From contig NZ_HG938354.1 in NCBI RefSeq assembly GCF_000731315.1, forward strand, positions 806,001-870,000: DNA of 64,000 nucleotides, read 5' to 3'. The position numbers and the translations under genes were made by a program. The DNA is from Neorhizobium galegae bv. orientalis str. HAMBI 540. GTDB taxonomy: Bacteria > Pseudomonadota > Alphaproteobacteria > Rhizobiales > Rhizobiaceae. Positions 16,008 through 24,890 of this stretch are shown here, in pieces. Each line of letters begins with the position of its first letter. Position 1 is the first letter of the stretch. The notes under the pieces are model-generated. The model searched no databases and was not told the DNA's origin. It worked only from the letters and a program-made list of their open reading frames with translations.

Positions 16008-16407
16008 CGGCCCCGTGATTGTTTTCCGGGTCGAGAACCCCTGGGAAGGGTGGCCCCAACGGACAGCCGACATGGCTTTCCGCCATCTTCGTGATTGCCT
16101 TCGGTTTTCTCTGCCTTCCTGGCGAGCCCGATATCCCGGGATCACCTGGATCGGCTTCAACTCATATTACACCCATGCATGAGTTGCGATCATATTTCGA
16201 TTGGACGTCGACCCTTGGATCCGCTGAATTCGCGGTCGTTCGGTAGGCAACCGTTTCAATCATTCCGACCGGCTTTCCGATCGCGTCGCTAGCTGCTTCG
16301 AGCGCCTGGCCTCGAGTGCGAGAAAAGCGGTTGCCGCCGACTGTGGATCTCGATTGCCAACAATCCGTCGCGCCAGACGATGGGCGAACCAACAGGGGAA
16401 GGCAGAC
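16008..16407. other. 400-bp leader region between LysR gene and binding-protein gene
   Basis: No gene is recognised. The region probably contains the promoter and LysR sites of the binding-protein gene at 16408. The last 30 bases supply its ribosome-binding site (AGGGGAAGG). No clear terminator for the LysR gene was found. Confidence 0.4.
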
Positions 16408-17490
16408 ATGCAGTCAAAAACGCAAACAAGGATGACGGCCATCGATCGCAGGGGCTTCATGGCGGCGACGGGCACCGCGCTCCTGGCCGCACCATTCATA
16501 CGAACAGCCTCGGCCAAAAGCCGCACCCTGACCATTCGCGATCCCGGTGGCCCAGTTGGAGAAGCCTACAGGCGGTCATTCTTTGAACCGTTCAGCAAGC
16601 GGACCGGGATTGATGTCATCGGCGTGCAATCGTCTCATGGGCCCACCGGTGAGATCAAGGCGATGGTCGAGGCCGGCAACTATGCCTGGGACGGCGCGCT
16701 GCTTGATATGAGCGATGTGGTTGTCCTCACCGACCGTCAGTATCTCGAAACGGTGTCGGGACCGGGCGGGCTCGGGCCGAATGCCTCGCAGATCCCCGCC
16801 GACCTGCGGAACGACTTCCTGATCGGAGCCATGGGTTATGCGACGGTCCTGGCCTACCGCACCGACACGATGGGTAAGCAGCCCCCGAAAAACCTTGCGG
16901 ATTTCTGGAATACTTCCGCCATCCCCGGGGTGCGTTCGCTTCGCAAACATCCCAATGGAACACTTGAACCCGCTCTGTTGGCGGACGGGGTCCAAAAGGC
17001 GGATCTTTATCCGCTCGACCTCGATCGGGCATTCAGGAGCCTCGACCGGATCAAGAACGATATCGCGGTGTGGTGGACGGGTGGGGCGCAGACCTCTCAG
17101 ATGCTCAAGACCGGCGAGGTGGACTGCCTCCTGACCTGGAACGCGCGGGCCCAGGTCGCAATCGACGACGGTGCGCCGGTGAACATCGTCTGGAAGGACG
17201 GGATGTTCTCGTTTGCCGGTTTCGCCATTCTCAAAGGCGGCCCGAATGTCGAGTTGATGCGCGAGTTCATCGAATTCGCGTCTGCCGGCGAACGTCAGGC
17301 GGAGTTCGTCAAGCATTCGACGAGCGGCCCCTGCAATCCAAGGGCATTCGACTTCATCGAGCCGAAACTTGCCGAGATCCTTCCCACACATCCCGACTAT
17401 TTCGCGGAGATGTTCGTCATGGACGCGAAATGGTGGGGGAGCAACAACGCCGTGGCGCAAGAGCGCTACGAGAGCTGGCTGGTCGGGTAA
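16408..17490 (+). CDS. ABC transporter substrate-binding protein (polyamine/iron-type, Tat-exported)
   Basis: A 360-residue extracellular solute-binding protein of the PotD/PotF/FbpA class. The N-terminus carries a twin-arginine signal, DRRGFMAATGTALLAAPF, near residues 12-30. The mature part has typical family features: GPTGEIKAMVEAGNYAWDG (hinge region), GYATVLAYRTD, an ALLADGV segment and a closing W-x-x-GAQ-x-x-x-ML-x-x-GEVD motif. The start at 16408 has AGGGGAAGGCAG upstream; an upstream ATG at 16354 is less likely. No permease or ATPase follows, because a minus-strand plasmid block begins just after its stop. It is therefore an orphan subunit and probably no longer part of a working transporter. 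Confidence 0.85.
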   Translation: MQSKTQTRMTAIDRRGFMAATGTALLAAPFIRTASAKSRTLTIRDPGGPVGEAYRRSFFEPFSKRTGIDVIGVQSSHGPTGEIKAMVEAGNYAWDGALLDMSDVVVLTDRQYLETVSGPGGLGPNASQIPADLRNDFLIGAMGYATVLAYRTDTMGKQPPKNLADFWNTSAIPGVRSLRKHPNGTLEPALLADGVQKADLYPLDLDRAFRSLDRIKNDIAVWWTGGAQTSQMLKTGEVDCLLTWNARAQVAIDDGAPVNIVWKDGMFSFAGFAILKGGPNVELMREFIEFASAGERQAEFVKHSTSGPCNPRAFDFIEPKLAEILPTHPDYFAEMFVMDAKWWGSNNAVAQERYESWLVG

Positions 17491-17959
17491 GGCCTGGCCG
17501 GGCTTCACGATGACCTGAACTCGGGCATCGATCAATCGCATAGATGTCCGCAAGCGTGCCCGCCAACGGCTGCGTCATTCGAAACAGCCGTCGCGCCCGC
17601 TCTGTCGCCGGCCGCTCGACCGGAGAGGCGTCACTCGCGTCGCCTCTGAGGTCCGACACCGGTTCGGGTTGGGGCAGACTGAGAAAATGACGCGCCTCCT
17701 CGGCAACGTCCCGGAAGTCCACGAGGCCACAGGTCTCGCGGACGAGATCGAGCAGGTCACCGAACTGGCCTGTTGCCGCATCCGTCCACCGGCCAGCACG
17801 CGGGCCGGCCAGATGCACGTAGAGCGACCGGCCCTTGTTGTTGGCGACATCGCCGACGAGCCAGTAGTTGCCGGCGCGGCGGCCGGCGGAAAGATAGTGA
17901 CGGCAGACCGCCTCCGCGTCTTGCGCGAGACGGCCCGCCAGATCAGCGGCGGACAGCAT
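17417..17959 (-). pseudogene. Truncated toprim/primase-like gene of the plasmid block
   Basis: The first 140 residues (MLSAADLAGRLAQDAEAVCR, GNYWLVGDVANNKGRSLYVH, GRWTDAATGQFGDLLDLVRE, VDFRDVAEEARHFLSL) match the N-terminal DUF7146-type region of rhizobial and phage toprim-domain proteins that normally run to about 300 residues or more. The toprim domain is missing. After MTQPLAGTLADIY (near 17540) the frame enters unrelated sequence and continues antisense through the end of the binding-protein gene to 17417. The gene starts 12 bases after the helicase gene and is the last member of that operon. It was cut by the rearrangement that placed it beside the LysR/ABC genes. Confidence 0.75.
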
Positions 17960-17971
17960 GGCGGGGCTCCG

Positions 17972-20900
17972 TCACGACCGGCGCGCGACATCGACGAGGC
18001 GATGACGCTGCATCAGCTTCGACAGGACCTCCGTGCCCTCATCTGTCACCGGCACGAAGAAGCGCAGCTTCCAATTGATCATCTCGGAGAACAGACCGAT
18101 CGACCGCAGCCAGTCGCGCATGCCGTCGGTAAAGCCGGTTAGTTCGACTCGGTACTCGTTCATGACGCGGACGCGGCGGAGCGTCATGTCACCGGCAAGG
18201 CCGACGATCGAGGATCCGTCGACCAGCGCCGTCCAGGCTTGGTCGCCGCTCAATACTTGCGTCTGATCGATCCCGAAGTTGCGGCAAAGGCCGGCCAGCC
18301 AGTCGGGCGCGATGACGCGGCCGACGATCTGCTCGCCGTCATCCGTCTGCAGACGACGAATGCGGCAGAAATCCTGCGGCAGCAACCTCCAGATCGGCAG
18401 CAGCAGTCCGCTGACGATATGCATCACCGACGACGAGAACTCCGGCACGGCGGCGACCTCGGTATTCCAGGCAAGGGCGAAGGCCTGTTCGTCGGCTTCC
18501 TCCCAGGACGTCTCTTCAAGCTGGCGGGTCTCGAACCGGAGCTCGTCCATCGGCCGGATCACCGACACGCGCGGCTGGACCGAGCCATCGTCCAGCATGA
18601 TCGCCCGGGTCGGCACCATCACCGCCGGCCGCCCCGACTTGCCGTTGATCATCAGCTTCACGCGGGGATCGCGACCGACCAGAGCCTGCACATCATGGAG
18701 CAGCATCGGCGCATTGCGATCCCTCCGCTCGATGGTCAAGAGGTGCGACTGCGCGCCGGTGACCGGATGCGTGTAGATCAGCCGCCGGCCGGCGATTGTC
18801 ATGCTGTCGGCGGTGATCGTCTCCAGGCCCTTGTCATAGATGCCGGCGGCGATCGCCCCCTCGATGCGGGCGGCCAGCAGCTGCTCGAAGGCCTCGAACA
18901 GCAGGTTCTGTATGGTGATGGTCAGTGCCAGCATCCGATTGAGGAATGTCTGGATCGGCGGCAGTTCATCCTTCAGTCCGCCCTCCTCCGAGGTGAGCGA
19001 CAAACCAGTAATGCTCTCAAACTTGTCCAGCGAGCAGCCTTCGATCCTGCCGGCATACAGCAGTCCGTAGAATTGCCGCAGCGCGTCGCGGGCATATTGG
19101 GATTCGAGATTGTCCTCGCTGCGAAACATGCCCTGTCCGCCGGTCTGACGCTGGCCACGGGTGATGGCGCCGAGCGTGTCGAGACGCCGGGCGATGGTCG
19201 AGAGGAAGCGCCGTTCGGCCTTGACGTTGGTGGCGATCATCCGGAACCGGGGCGGCTGCTTCTGATTGGTGCGATGGCTGCGCCCGAGGCCCTGGATCGC
19301 CACGTCGGCGCGCCATCCCGCTTCCAGAAGATTATGCAGGCGCAGGCGCTGGTTCCGTGCGGCGAGATCCGCGTGATAGGATCTGCCGGTTCCACCGGCA
19401 TCGCTGAAGACGAGAATGTCTTTGTCGTCGTCCATGAAGGCGCGGGCCTCGTCGAGATTGGCGCTGCCCGGCCGGCTCTGCACCGCATAGCGGGCGATGG
19501 ACGTGCTGTCCTCACGGCGGACGATGCGGCGCGAGCGGCCGGTGATCTCGGCGACCTGGCTGGTGCCGAAATGCTGGACGATCTGGTCGAGGGCCGTCGG
19601 GATCGCCGGCAGGCTACCCAAGGTTTCCACTAGCTCGTCGCGCCGACGTTCCGCCTCCCGGCAGATGACAGGGTTGCCGTCCGCGTCATAAACCGGCCGC
19701 GAGCTGAGATTGCCCTCGGCGTCGGAATATTCTTCGAAGAGCTGCACCGGGAACGAGTGCATCAGATAGTCGATGACATATTCCCGCGGCGTGACGTCGA
19801 CCTGCAGAGCGCCCCATTCCTCGGTCGGGATCTGTGCCAGCCGGCGCTCGGTCAAAGCCGCGCCCGTCGAGACGAGCTGGACGATCGCAGCGTGACCCTC
19901 TTTCAGATCTGAAGCGGTCGCTTTGAGAAGGGCCGGCGTCTTCATCGAGGTCAGAAGATGATTGAAGAAGCGCTGCTTCGAGCTTTCGAAGGCCGAGCGT
20001 GCGGCGGCCTTGGCTTGTCTGTTCAACGTTCCGGTTTTGCCGGTTATACCGGACGCCTCCATCGCTGCGTCCAGATGGTTGTGGATGACCTGGAATGCCT
20101 CGGCATAGGAATCGTAGATGCGGATCTGTTCCTCGGTGAGCTCGTGCTCGAGGATCTCGTAGTCGACGCCCTCGAAGGATAGTGAGCGCGATGCGTAAAG
20201 ACCCATGGCTTTCAGGTCGCGCGCCAGCACTTCCATGGCGGCGACGCCGCCGTCCTCGATCGCCGCGATGAATTCGGAGCGCGTCGGGAAGGGAAAGTCG
20301 GCGCTGCCCCAGAGACCGAGCCGTTCGACATAGGCCAGCGACTCGACGTCCGTGGCGCCGGTCGCCGAAACGTAAACGACGCGGGCATCCGGCAGTGCGC
20401 GCTGCAGGCGAAGGCCTGCCCTGCCCTGCTGCGACGCCGCCTTGTCGCCGCGCTCGGACTTGCCGCCGGCTGCGTTTGCCATCGCATGGCCTTCGTCGAA
20501 GACGATCACGCCGTCGAAATCGTCGCCGAGCCAGTCGACGATCTGCTGGACGCGCGAGCGTTTGCCTTCCCGCTCGTCGGTGCGCAGCGTCGCGAAGGTC
20601 GTAAAGAGGATGCCCTCTTCCAGCTTGATCGGCCTGCCCTGGCGGAACCGCGACAGCGGGGTCACCAGCAGCTTTTCCTGGCCCAGCGCGCCCCAGTCAC
20701 GCTGGGCGTCCTCGATCAGCTTGTCGGACTTCGAAATCCAGACATGGCGACGGCGGCCTTTGAGCCAATTGTCCAGGATGATGCCGGCGGCCTGGCGGCC
20801 CTTGCCCGCGCCCGTGCCATCGCCGAGGAACCAGCCGCGACGGAAGCGGACGGCGTGGTCGATGTCAGGCGCGACAGCCTTCAGGTTGTCGAAGGAGGCA

Positions 20901-22393
20901 TCGACATTCCAGTAGCCGGCGAGATAACCGGAATGGGCTTCGCCGGCATAGATGACGCTCTCGAGCTGGGCGTCCGAGAGATCGCCGCTGGTGACGGCGC
21001 GCTTCGGCAGGTGCGGACGATAGGTCGGTTTCGGCGGTGCGACGGATGCCATGGCAAGGGATTCGACCAGCGTGTCGGGATGGGGCCTTGCGTCGGGGAT
21101 GTGGATCGACTGCAGCCGATAGGGCTCGTAGAGACCATCGGCGCCGCCAATATGGTCCGGCGCAGCAGCATCGTGCAGTTCGTAGGAGAGTTCGATGATT
21201 TCATCGCTCACAGGTGCGAGATGCTCGACCGTTGCGCGGGGAATCCGGGCAGCAGCAGTTGGCCGATGCGAAGGAGCGATGACCGCCGCAGGCTGCACGG
21301 CGCCGGCGGCCTTGCGCGCCGCCGTCTTCGCTACGACATGACGGTGGGTTCCGTCGGAGAGCGTGCCGATGGACGTCGGCGATGGCGAACGCGTTGGAAG
21401 GCCGCTGATCCAGGCGTGCAGCGTTTCCAGATCGGGCGCGGTGCCCTTCGAGGCCACCACCTTGGCCGGATCATCGGCGGTGATCTTGTCGATGACGGTG
21501 AGCCGCGTCTCCGTCGTGGTGCCATGGCGGGCGTAGATTCCGCCATCCATCGCTGCACTGAACAGGACGGTGCCCTCCCCTTGGAGCCGGACGAAGGCGT
21601 CGCGCCATGAGCGGTTATCGGGGGAAAGGCCTGAGCCGGTGATCGCGACCAATCGGCCGCCGGGGGCAAGGCGGGCAAAGGCTGCGGCGAGATGACGCCA
21701 GGCGGCGTCAGTGACTCGGCCCTCGACGTGAACGCCGGCGGAGAACGGCGGGTTCATCAGCACCACGGCCGGCCGCACAGTGCGATCGAGATAGTCGTCG
21801 ATATGGGCGGCGTCGTGCTGCGAGATCGACGTTCTGGGAAAAAGCTGTGCCAGCAGTGAGTGGCGGACGGAGGCATATTCGTTGAGCGATAGGCGTGCGT
21901 GTGCGAGCTCTGCGAAGATCGCCAGGAGGCCGGTCCCGGCCGACGGTTCCAGCACCACGTCGGCCGCCATCATATCGGCGGCGAGGGCTGCGACATAGGC
22001 AAGCGGCAATGGTGTCGATAGCTGCTGCAGCGCCTGGCTCTCCGTGGATCGCCGGCTATGGGTTGGCACGAGCTTTGCCACCTTCGTTAACATCGAGAGC
22101 ACAGATTGCCGTGCATCGGTGCGGGCCATGATCGCCGGACCGAACTTGCGCAGAAACAGAACCTGGGCGGCTTCCGTTGCCTCATAGGCATCTTTCCAGA
22201 GCCAAAAGCCCTCGGCGTCGCTGCCGCCAAATGCCTCATTCATGATTTGCCGCAAATCAGCGGTGCCGACGGCTTTACCCCGTTCAAGAAGCGACGTGAT
22301 TTGAGCGGCAGCATCCAAAAGTGCTTCAGCGCTGCTTCTGACATGAGGTCGTGGAGAGGTGGAAACGGTTTGAGGATGTGAGATGATACTCAT
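17972..22393 (-). CDS. Strawberry-notch-type helicase with N-terminal DNA methyltransferase-like domain
   Basis: A 1473-residue giant protein. Residues about 130-310 form an N6-adenine methyltransferase-like domain: motif I VLEPSAGTG (about 147-155) and catalytic motif LMNPPF (about 213-217). Residues about 500-720 form a superfamily-2 helicase-like core with Walker A GDGTGAGKGRQ (about 525-534), DEGH (about 633-636) and SATG. Later parts (LVFSDAGGTGRSYHADLA, IQGLGRSHRTNQ) are the strawberry-notch C-terminal helicase region. Proteins like this mark large alphaproteobacterial plasmids, integrative elements and phages; their role is thought to be in DNA processing or anti-restriction. The start at 22393 (MSIISHPQ) was chosen over 22435. 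Confidence 0.85.
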   Translation of the reverse strand: MSIISHPQTVSTSPRPHVRSSAEALLDAAAQITSLLERGKAVGTADLRQIMNEAFGGSDAEGFWLWKDAYEATEAAQVLFLRKFGPAIMARTDARQSVLSMLTKVAKLVPTHSRRSTESQALQQLSTPLPLAYVAALAADMMAADVVLEPSAGTGLLAIFAELAHARLSLNEYASVRHSLLAQLFPRTSISQHDAAHIDDYLDRTVRPAVVLMNPPFSAGVHVEGRVTDAAWRHLAAAFARLAPGGRLVAITGSGLSPDNRSWRDAFVRLQGEGTVLFSAAMDGGIYARHGTTTETRLTVIDKITADDPAKVVASKGTAPDLETLHAWISGLPTRSPSPTSIGTLSDGTHRHVVAKTAARKAAGAVQPAAVIAPSHRPTAAARIPRATVEHLAPVSDEIIELSYELHDAAAPDHIGGADGLYEPYRLQSIHIPDARPHPDTLVESLAMASVAPPKPTYRPHLPKRAVTSGDLSDAQLESVIYAGEAHSGYLAGYWNVDASFDNLKAVAPDIDHAVRFRRGWFLGDGTGAGKGRQAAGIILDNWLKGRRRHVWISKSDKLIEDAQRDWGALGQEKLLVTPLSRFRQGRPIKLEEGILFTTFATLRTDEREGKRSRVQQIVDWLGDDFDGVIVFDEGHAMANAAGGKSERGDKAASQQGRAGLRLQRALPDARVVYVSATGATDVESLAYVERLGLWGSADFPFPTRSEFIAAIEDGGVAAMEVLARDLKAMGLYASRSLSFEGVDYEILEHELTEEQIRIYDSYAEAFQVIHNHLDAAMEASGITGKTGTLNRQAKAAARSAFESSKQRFFNHLLTSMKTPALLKATASDLKEGHAAIVQLVSTGAALTERRLAQIPTEEWGALQVDVTPREYVIDYLMHSFPVQLFEEYSDAEGNLSSRPVYDADGNPVICREAERRRDELVETLGSLPAIPTALDQIVQHFGTSQVAEITGRSRRIVRREDSTSIARYAVQSRPGSANLDEARAFMDDDKDILVFSDAGGTGRSYHADLAARNQRLRLHNLLEAGWRADVAIQGLGRSHRTNQKQPPRFRMIATNVKAERRFLSTIARRLDTLGAITRGQRQTGGQGMFRSEDNLESQYARDALRQFYGLLYAGRIEGCSLDKFESITGLSLTSEEGGLKDELPPIQTFLNRMLALTITIQNLLFEAFEQLLAARIEGAIAAGIYDKGLETITADSMTIAGRRLIYTHPVTGAQSHLLTIERRDRNAPMLLHDVQALVGRDPRVKLMINGKSGRPAVMVPTRAIMLDDGSVQPRVSVIRPMDELRFETRQLEETSWEEADEQAFALAWNTEVAAVPEFSSSVMHIVSGLLLPIWRLLPQDFCRIRRLQTDDGEQIVGRVIAPDWLAGLCRNFGIDQTQVLSGDQAWTALVDGSSIVGLAGDMTLRRVRVMNEYRVELTGFTDGMRDWLRSIGLFSEMINWKLRFFVPVTDEGTEVLSKLMQRHRLVDVARRS

Positions 22394-22529
22394 CGGACGA
22401 TGCTCCAAAATTGAGGAAAGAGCGGCGCACCCCAAGCGTCCTGCCGAAGGTTTGGATGAGCAAAACGGGGGGTAGCCAGTGAGGAATTGCGGGATCGCCG
22501 ACTGAAACTCAGCCAGCGATCATCAGCGC

Positions 22530-22784
22530 TTAGGTTGCCGAACTCGCAATGAAGCCGGTCGGATCGTCGGAGCCGGGCGGCAGATAGGCTTCGTAAGGAT
22601 TGCCGTCGGCGAGATGGCCGAACGGCGTGAAAACGTATTCGTCCTCACTGCGGCTGACGGCGCAAAGCACGTAACGCGGCTCGCGCGTCGCGGCATCCAG
22701 GCATTCCAAGAGAGCAAGATTGCCATCGGACGCGGCGCGCAGCAGCGTGTCGAAGTTTGTGCGGGCATGATCGGGGATGGCCAT
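22530..22784 (-). CDS. DUF6117 family small protein
   Basis: An 84-residue protein starting MAIPDHARTNFDTLLRAASD. It has the segments LALLECLDAATREPRYVLCA and EDEYVFTPFGHLADGNPYEAYLPP. This is the usual small companion protein between the DUF932 and helicase genes in rhizobial plasmid blocks (DUF6117). Its function is unknown; the family is strongly linked to plasmid or element maintenance genes. TGGAG lies eight bases before the ATG. It follows a GC-rich intercistronic hairpin and is probably translated from one long mRNA with its neighbours. Confidence 0.75.
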   Translation of the reverse strand: MAIPDHARTNFDTLLRAASDGNLALLECLDAATREPRYVLCAVSRSEDEYVFTPFGHLADGNPYEAYLPPGSDDPTGFIASSAT

Positions 22785-22803
22785 GGGGTGCTCCAGACAT
22801 AAA

Positions 22804-22827
22804 GAGGCCCGGTGCTTGGCCGGGCTC
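22804..22827. repeat. Intercistronic GC hairpin (DUF932 / DUF6117)
   Basis: GAGGCCCGG and CCGGGCTC form a stem with one bulged base around a six-base loop. It resembles the hairpin at 24839-24869 in the same operon. Confidence 0.55.
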
Positions 22828-22893
22828 TGGGATGACGATGACGGGATTTTGAGACGCGCCTGGAGTTCGGAGCCCATCCGCGTATGAAAATCG

Positions 22894-24084
22894 TCAGGCG
22901 GCGCTCTCGAGCAGTTTTTTCGCCTTGCCCTCAAGCTCCAGGCGCGTGTCCTGATTGGTCCTGCCGCGGGCGAGCGCGGTGATGCCCTGCACAAAATCGA
23001 AGATCGACTCGGGCGGCCGGCCTTCTTCGGAAAGAACTGTTTCGATGATCTTGCCGGTCTCCGTTTTCGAGAAACCGCGCCGGCGCAGGAACGCCTGGCG
23101 GTCCTCATCATCTCGCGCAACAATGCGCTCGCGAGCCGCCTTGATGCCGGCAACGAACGACGCGGGAGAGGAATTGGCAAAGCTCGTCAGTGCGGGTGCT
23201 GCTTCGTGGGCGAAACGATCGGCCGCGAATTTCGAGTGCCGGATGGTGATTTCCTCGAATTTTTCGCTGCCCCAGATGTTTCGGTTGGCACACACGGCCC
23301 GAAGGTAGAATGAGGCGATGCCGAGCGTCTTCGATCCGACTTCGCTGTTCCAGGCATAAAAGCCCCTGAAATACAGATCGGGCTCTCCGTTGCGAAGCCG
23401 CCCGGCCTCGATGGGATGGGCATCGTCGACGAGAAACACGAACACGTCTCGATCCGAGGCATAGAGCGTGGTCGTATCCTTGGAGATATCGACGAATGGA
23501 TTGTGGGTCATGCTGGCCCAGTCGAGAAGGCCGGGCACCTTCCAGATCGTATCGCCGGTTCCATTGCCGGCAATCTTCTTGACCGCAGACACGAGTTCAT
23601 GATCCCAGATGCGCCCGTATTCCGGGCCGGTTACCGCTCGTAGCTCGACACGGCCGTCCTCCATTTCGAGCGTCTTCACCAATTCCGCACGATGATTAAG
23701 CAGGCCGTGCTGCAGGTTGATCGCCGCGAGCGGCGCGGGCAGCTGACGCATATAGGTCGCCGGCGCGCCGACCAGGCCGCAGAGCTGGCCGTAGCTCCAA
23801 TGGGTCGGCGCGATCGGCTGATGCCGGCCGGGAACGACGAGTTCGAGCCGCTCGGCATTGTCACGTGTGGCCTCGACCCGGATCGCAGCGCTTTCGACGG
23901 TTCGGGCATGCGCGCGCTCGGCCCGGGACCGGACGGTTTCGTAAAGCTCTGTCAACGACAGGAACCGCTCGTCGTCTGGACGGGAAAACCATTCGGACGA
24001 GACCCGGCCGATACGTTCGCCGCGCGAGATATCGACCTTGAAGCCGGAGGACACCGGCTGCGTGCTGGGGACTGAAGTGTTCAT
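22894..24084 (-). CDS. DUF932 domain protein (plasmid/phage type)
   Basis: A 396-residue protein of the DUF932 family (phage/plasmid-like TIGR03299 relatives). Recognisable segments are HQPIAPTHWSYGQLCGLVGA, TYMRQLPAPLAAINLQHGLL, RAVTGPEYGRIWDHELVSAV, a central YASDRDVFVFLVDD strand and FYAWNSEVGSKTLGIASFYL with an ICANR-like VCANRNIWG. The length is normal. DUF932 proteins are common on mobile elements beside ParB-like and strawberry-notch genes and may affect replication or host defence; the mechanism is unknown. It is the third intact gene of the block and is separated from its neighbours by short hairpin-bearing gaps. Confidence 0.85.
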   Translation of the reverse strand: MNTSVPSTQPVSSGFKVDISRGERIGRVSSEWFSRPDDERFLSLTELYETVRSRAERAHARTVESAAIRVEATRDNAERLELVVPGRHQPIAPTHWSYGQLCGLVGAPATYMRQLPAPLAAINLQHGLLNHRAELVKTLEMEDGRVELRAVTGPEYGRIWDHELVSAVKKIAGNGTGDTIWKVPGLLDWASMTHNPFVDISKDTTTLYASDRDVFVFLVDDAHPIEAGRLRNGEPDLYFRGFYAWNSEVGSKTLGIASFYLRAVCANRNIWGSEKFEEITIRHSKFAADRFAHEAAPALTSFANSSPASFVAGIKAARERIVARDDEDRQAFLRRRGFSKTETGKIIETVLSEEGRPPESIFDFVQGITALARGRTNQDTRLELEGKAKKLLESAA

Positions 24085-24105
24085 TGGAGTGTCTCCTGAA
24101 AAACA

Positions 24106-24118
24106 AGCGCCCGGCGCT
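24106..24118. repeat. Small intercistronic hairpin upstream of the DUF932 gene
   Basis: AGCGCC-C-GGCGCT is a perfect 6-bp dyad just upstream of the DUF932 start codon region. It is the third hairpin at a gene boundary of this operon. Confidence 0.35.
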
Positions 24119-24159
24119 GTGGCCAGGCTGGGTTGAGGGGAAGCGAAGATGGTCTTCAG

Positions 24160-24816
24160 TCAGTCTGGATAAAGGCGCCGATGCGCTGCCCGGATCGCTG
24201 CAAGTGCTGACTGGAATTCGGCGTTGCCGACGACGTCGGAGAGGTCCATCGTTATCGCGATGTCGAGGCACGCCGCATGGATTTCGTCGTCGGTCACCGC
24301 GGCCACCGATAGCGCACCGAAACTGCGGTCGACATCCAGCACCTCCGCGATCGCATTGCGAACCTGATCTTCCTGTAAGCGAGCGAGGATATGGCTTGCC
24401 TTTGGTGGATCGACAGGCTGATCAGGGTCCGGCGCGCGGCCGAGAATGGCACCGCCCCGCGCAATCTCCCAAGCCGAACGCGTTAGCCAGTCGGGTGATG
24501 GCGGCCGCGCTGCCTGCGCGTCGTCGAAGAAGATCTTCAGCAGGCCGAGCAGGATCTCGAAATGACGTGCACGTCGCTCGACGGCTTCATCGAATTGCGA
24601 GGGCACCGGGATCGACGGGCCGGTATAAGCGCTGTGCGTGCCTCCCCAGACGGCGGTGACATGAACTTCGCCGGGCGATTCGTGATCTTTCTCGGCGATA
24701 TCCCAATTGTCGTCCTCGATGGCCGCGCGGCAGGCCGCCTCGAGCGTTTCGGCGGCAAAGGTGCGATGCCGGAAAATCGGCAAATGGTAGGTGGTTTCGA
24801 TCGTAAAGTCGGGCAT
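24160..24816 (-). CDS. Hypothetical protein of the plasmid block
   Basis: A 218-residue protein starting MPDFTIETTYHLPIFRHRTF, with AGGAGCAG six bases upstream. The first 70 residues look like a beta-rich module (HVTAVWGGTHSAYTGPSIPV). The rest is helical and acidic (EAVERRARHFEILLGLLKIF, TDDEIHAACLDIAITMDLSD, ALAAIRAAHRRLYPD). It sits between the ParB-like and DUF932 genes, where rhizobial plasmids usually carry an uncharacterised gene of this size. No catalytic motif is visible. Co-transcription with ParB and DUF932 is likely. No function is proposed. Confidence 0.7.
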   Translation of the reverse strand: MPDFTIETTYHLPIFRHRTFAAETLEAACRAAIEDDNWDIAEKDHESPGEVHVTAVWGGTHSAYTGPSIPVPSQFDEAVERRARHFEILLGLLKIFFDDAQAARPPSPDWLTRSAWEIARGGAILGRAPDPDQPVDPPKASHILARLQEDQVRNAIAEVLDVDRSFGALSVAAVTDDEIHAACLDIAITMDLSDVVGNAEFQSALAAIRAAHRRLYPD

Positions 24817-24838
24817 TGGACTGCTCCTGAAACTGGAA

Positions 24839-24869
24839 ACGGCCCGGTCTCCTTGCGGAGCCGGGCCGT
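24839..24869. terminator. Strong GC hairpin between the ParB-like gene and the next gene
   Basis: ACGGCCCGG-T-CTCC pairs with GGAG-CCGGGCCGT around a TTGC loop. Read on the minus strand no T-run follows, so it may stabilise or process the mRNA, or attenuate transcription, and is not clearly a rho-independent terminator. Confidence 0.5.
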
Positions 24870-24890
24870 GGGTTGATCGCAAAAAAACGA

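Noticed and set aside
16354..16407. Upstream start that would add 18 residues to the orphan binding protein.
   Set aside because: The ATG at 16408 has a good ribosome-binding site and places the twin-arginine signal near the N-terminus.
18239..19633. A 464-codon plus-strand frame, with others near 20486-21610.
   Set aside because: They are antisense shadows of the 1473-residue helicase gene, with low-complexity composition and no known motif.
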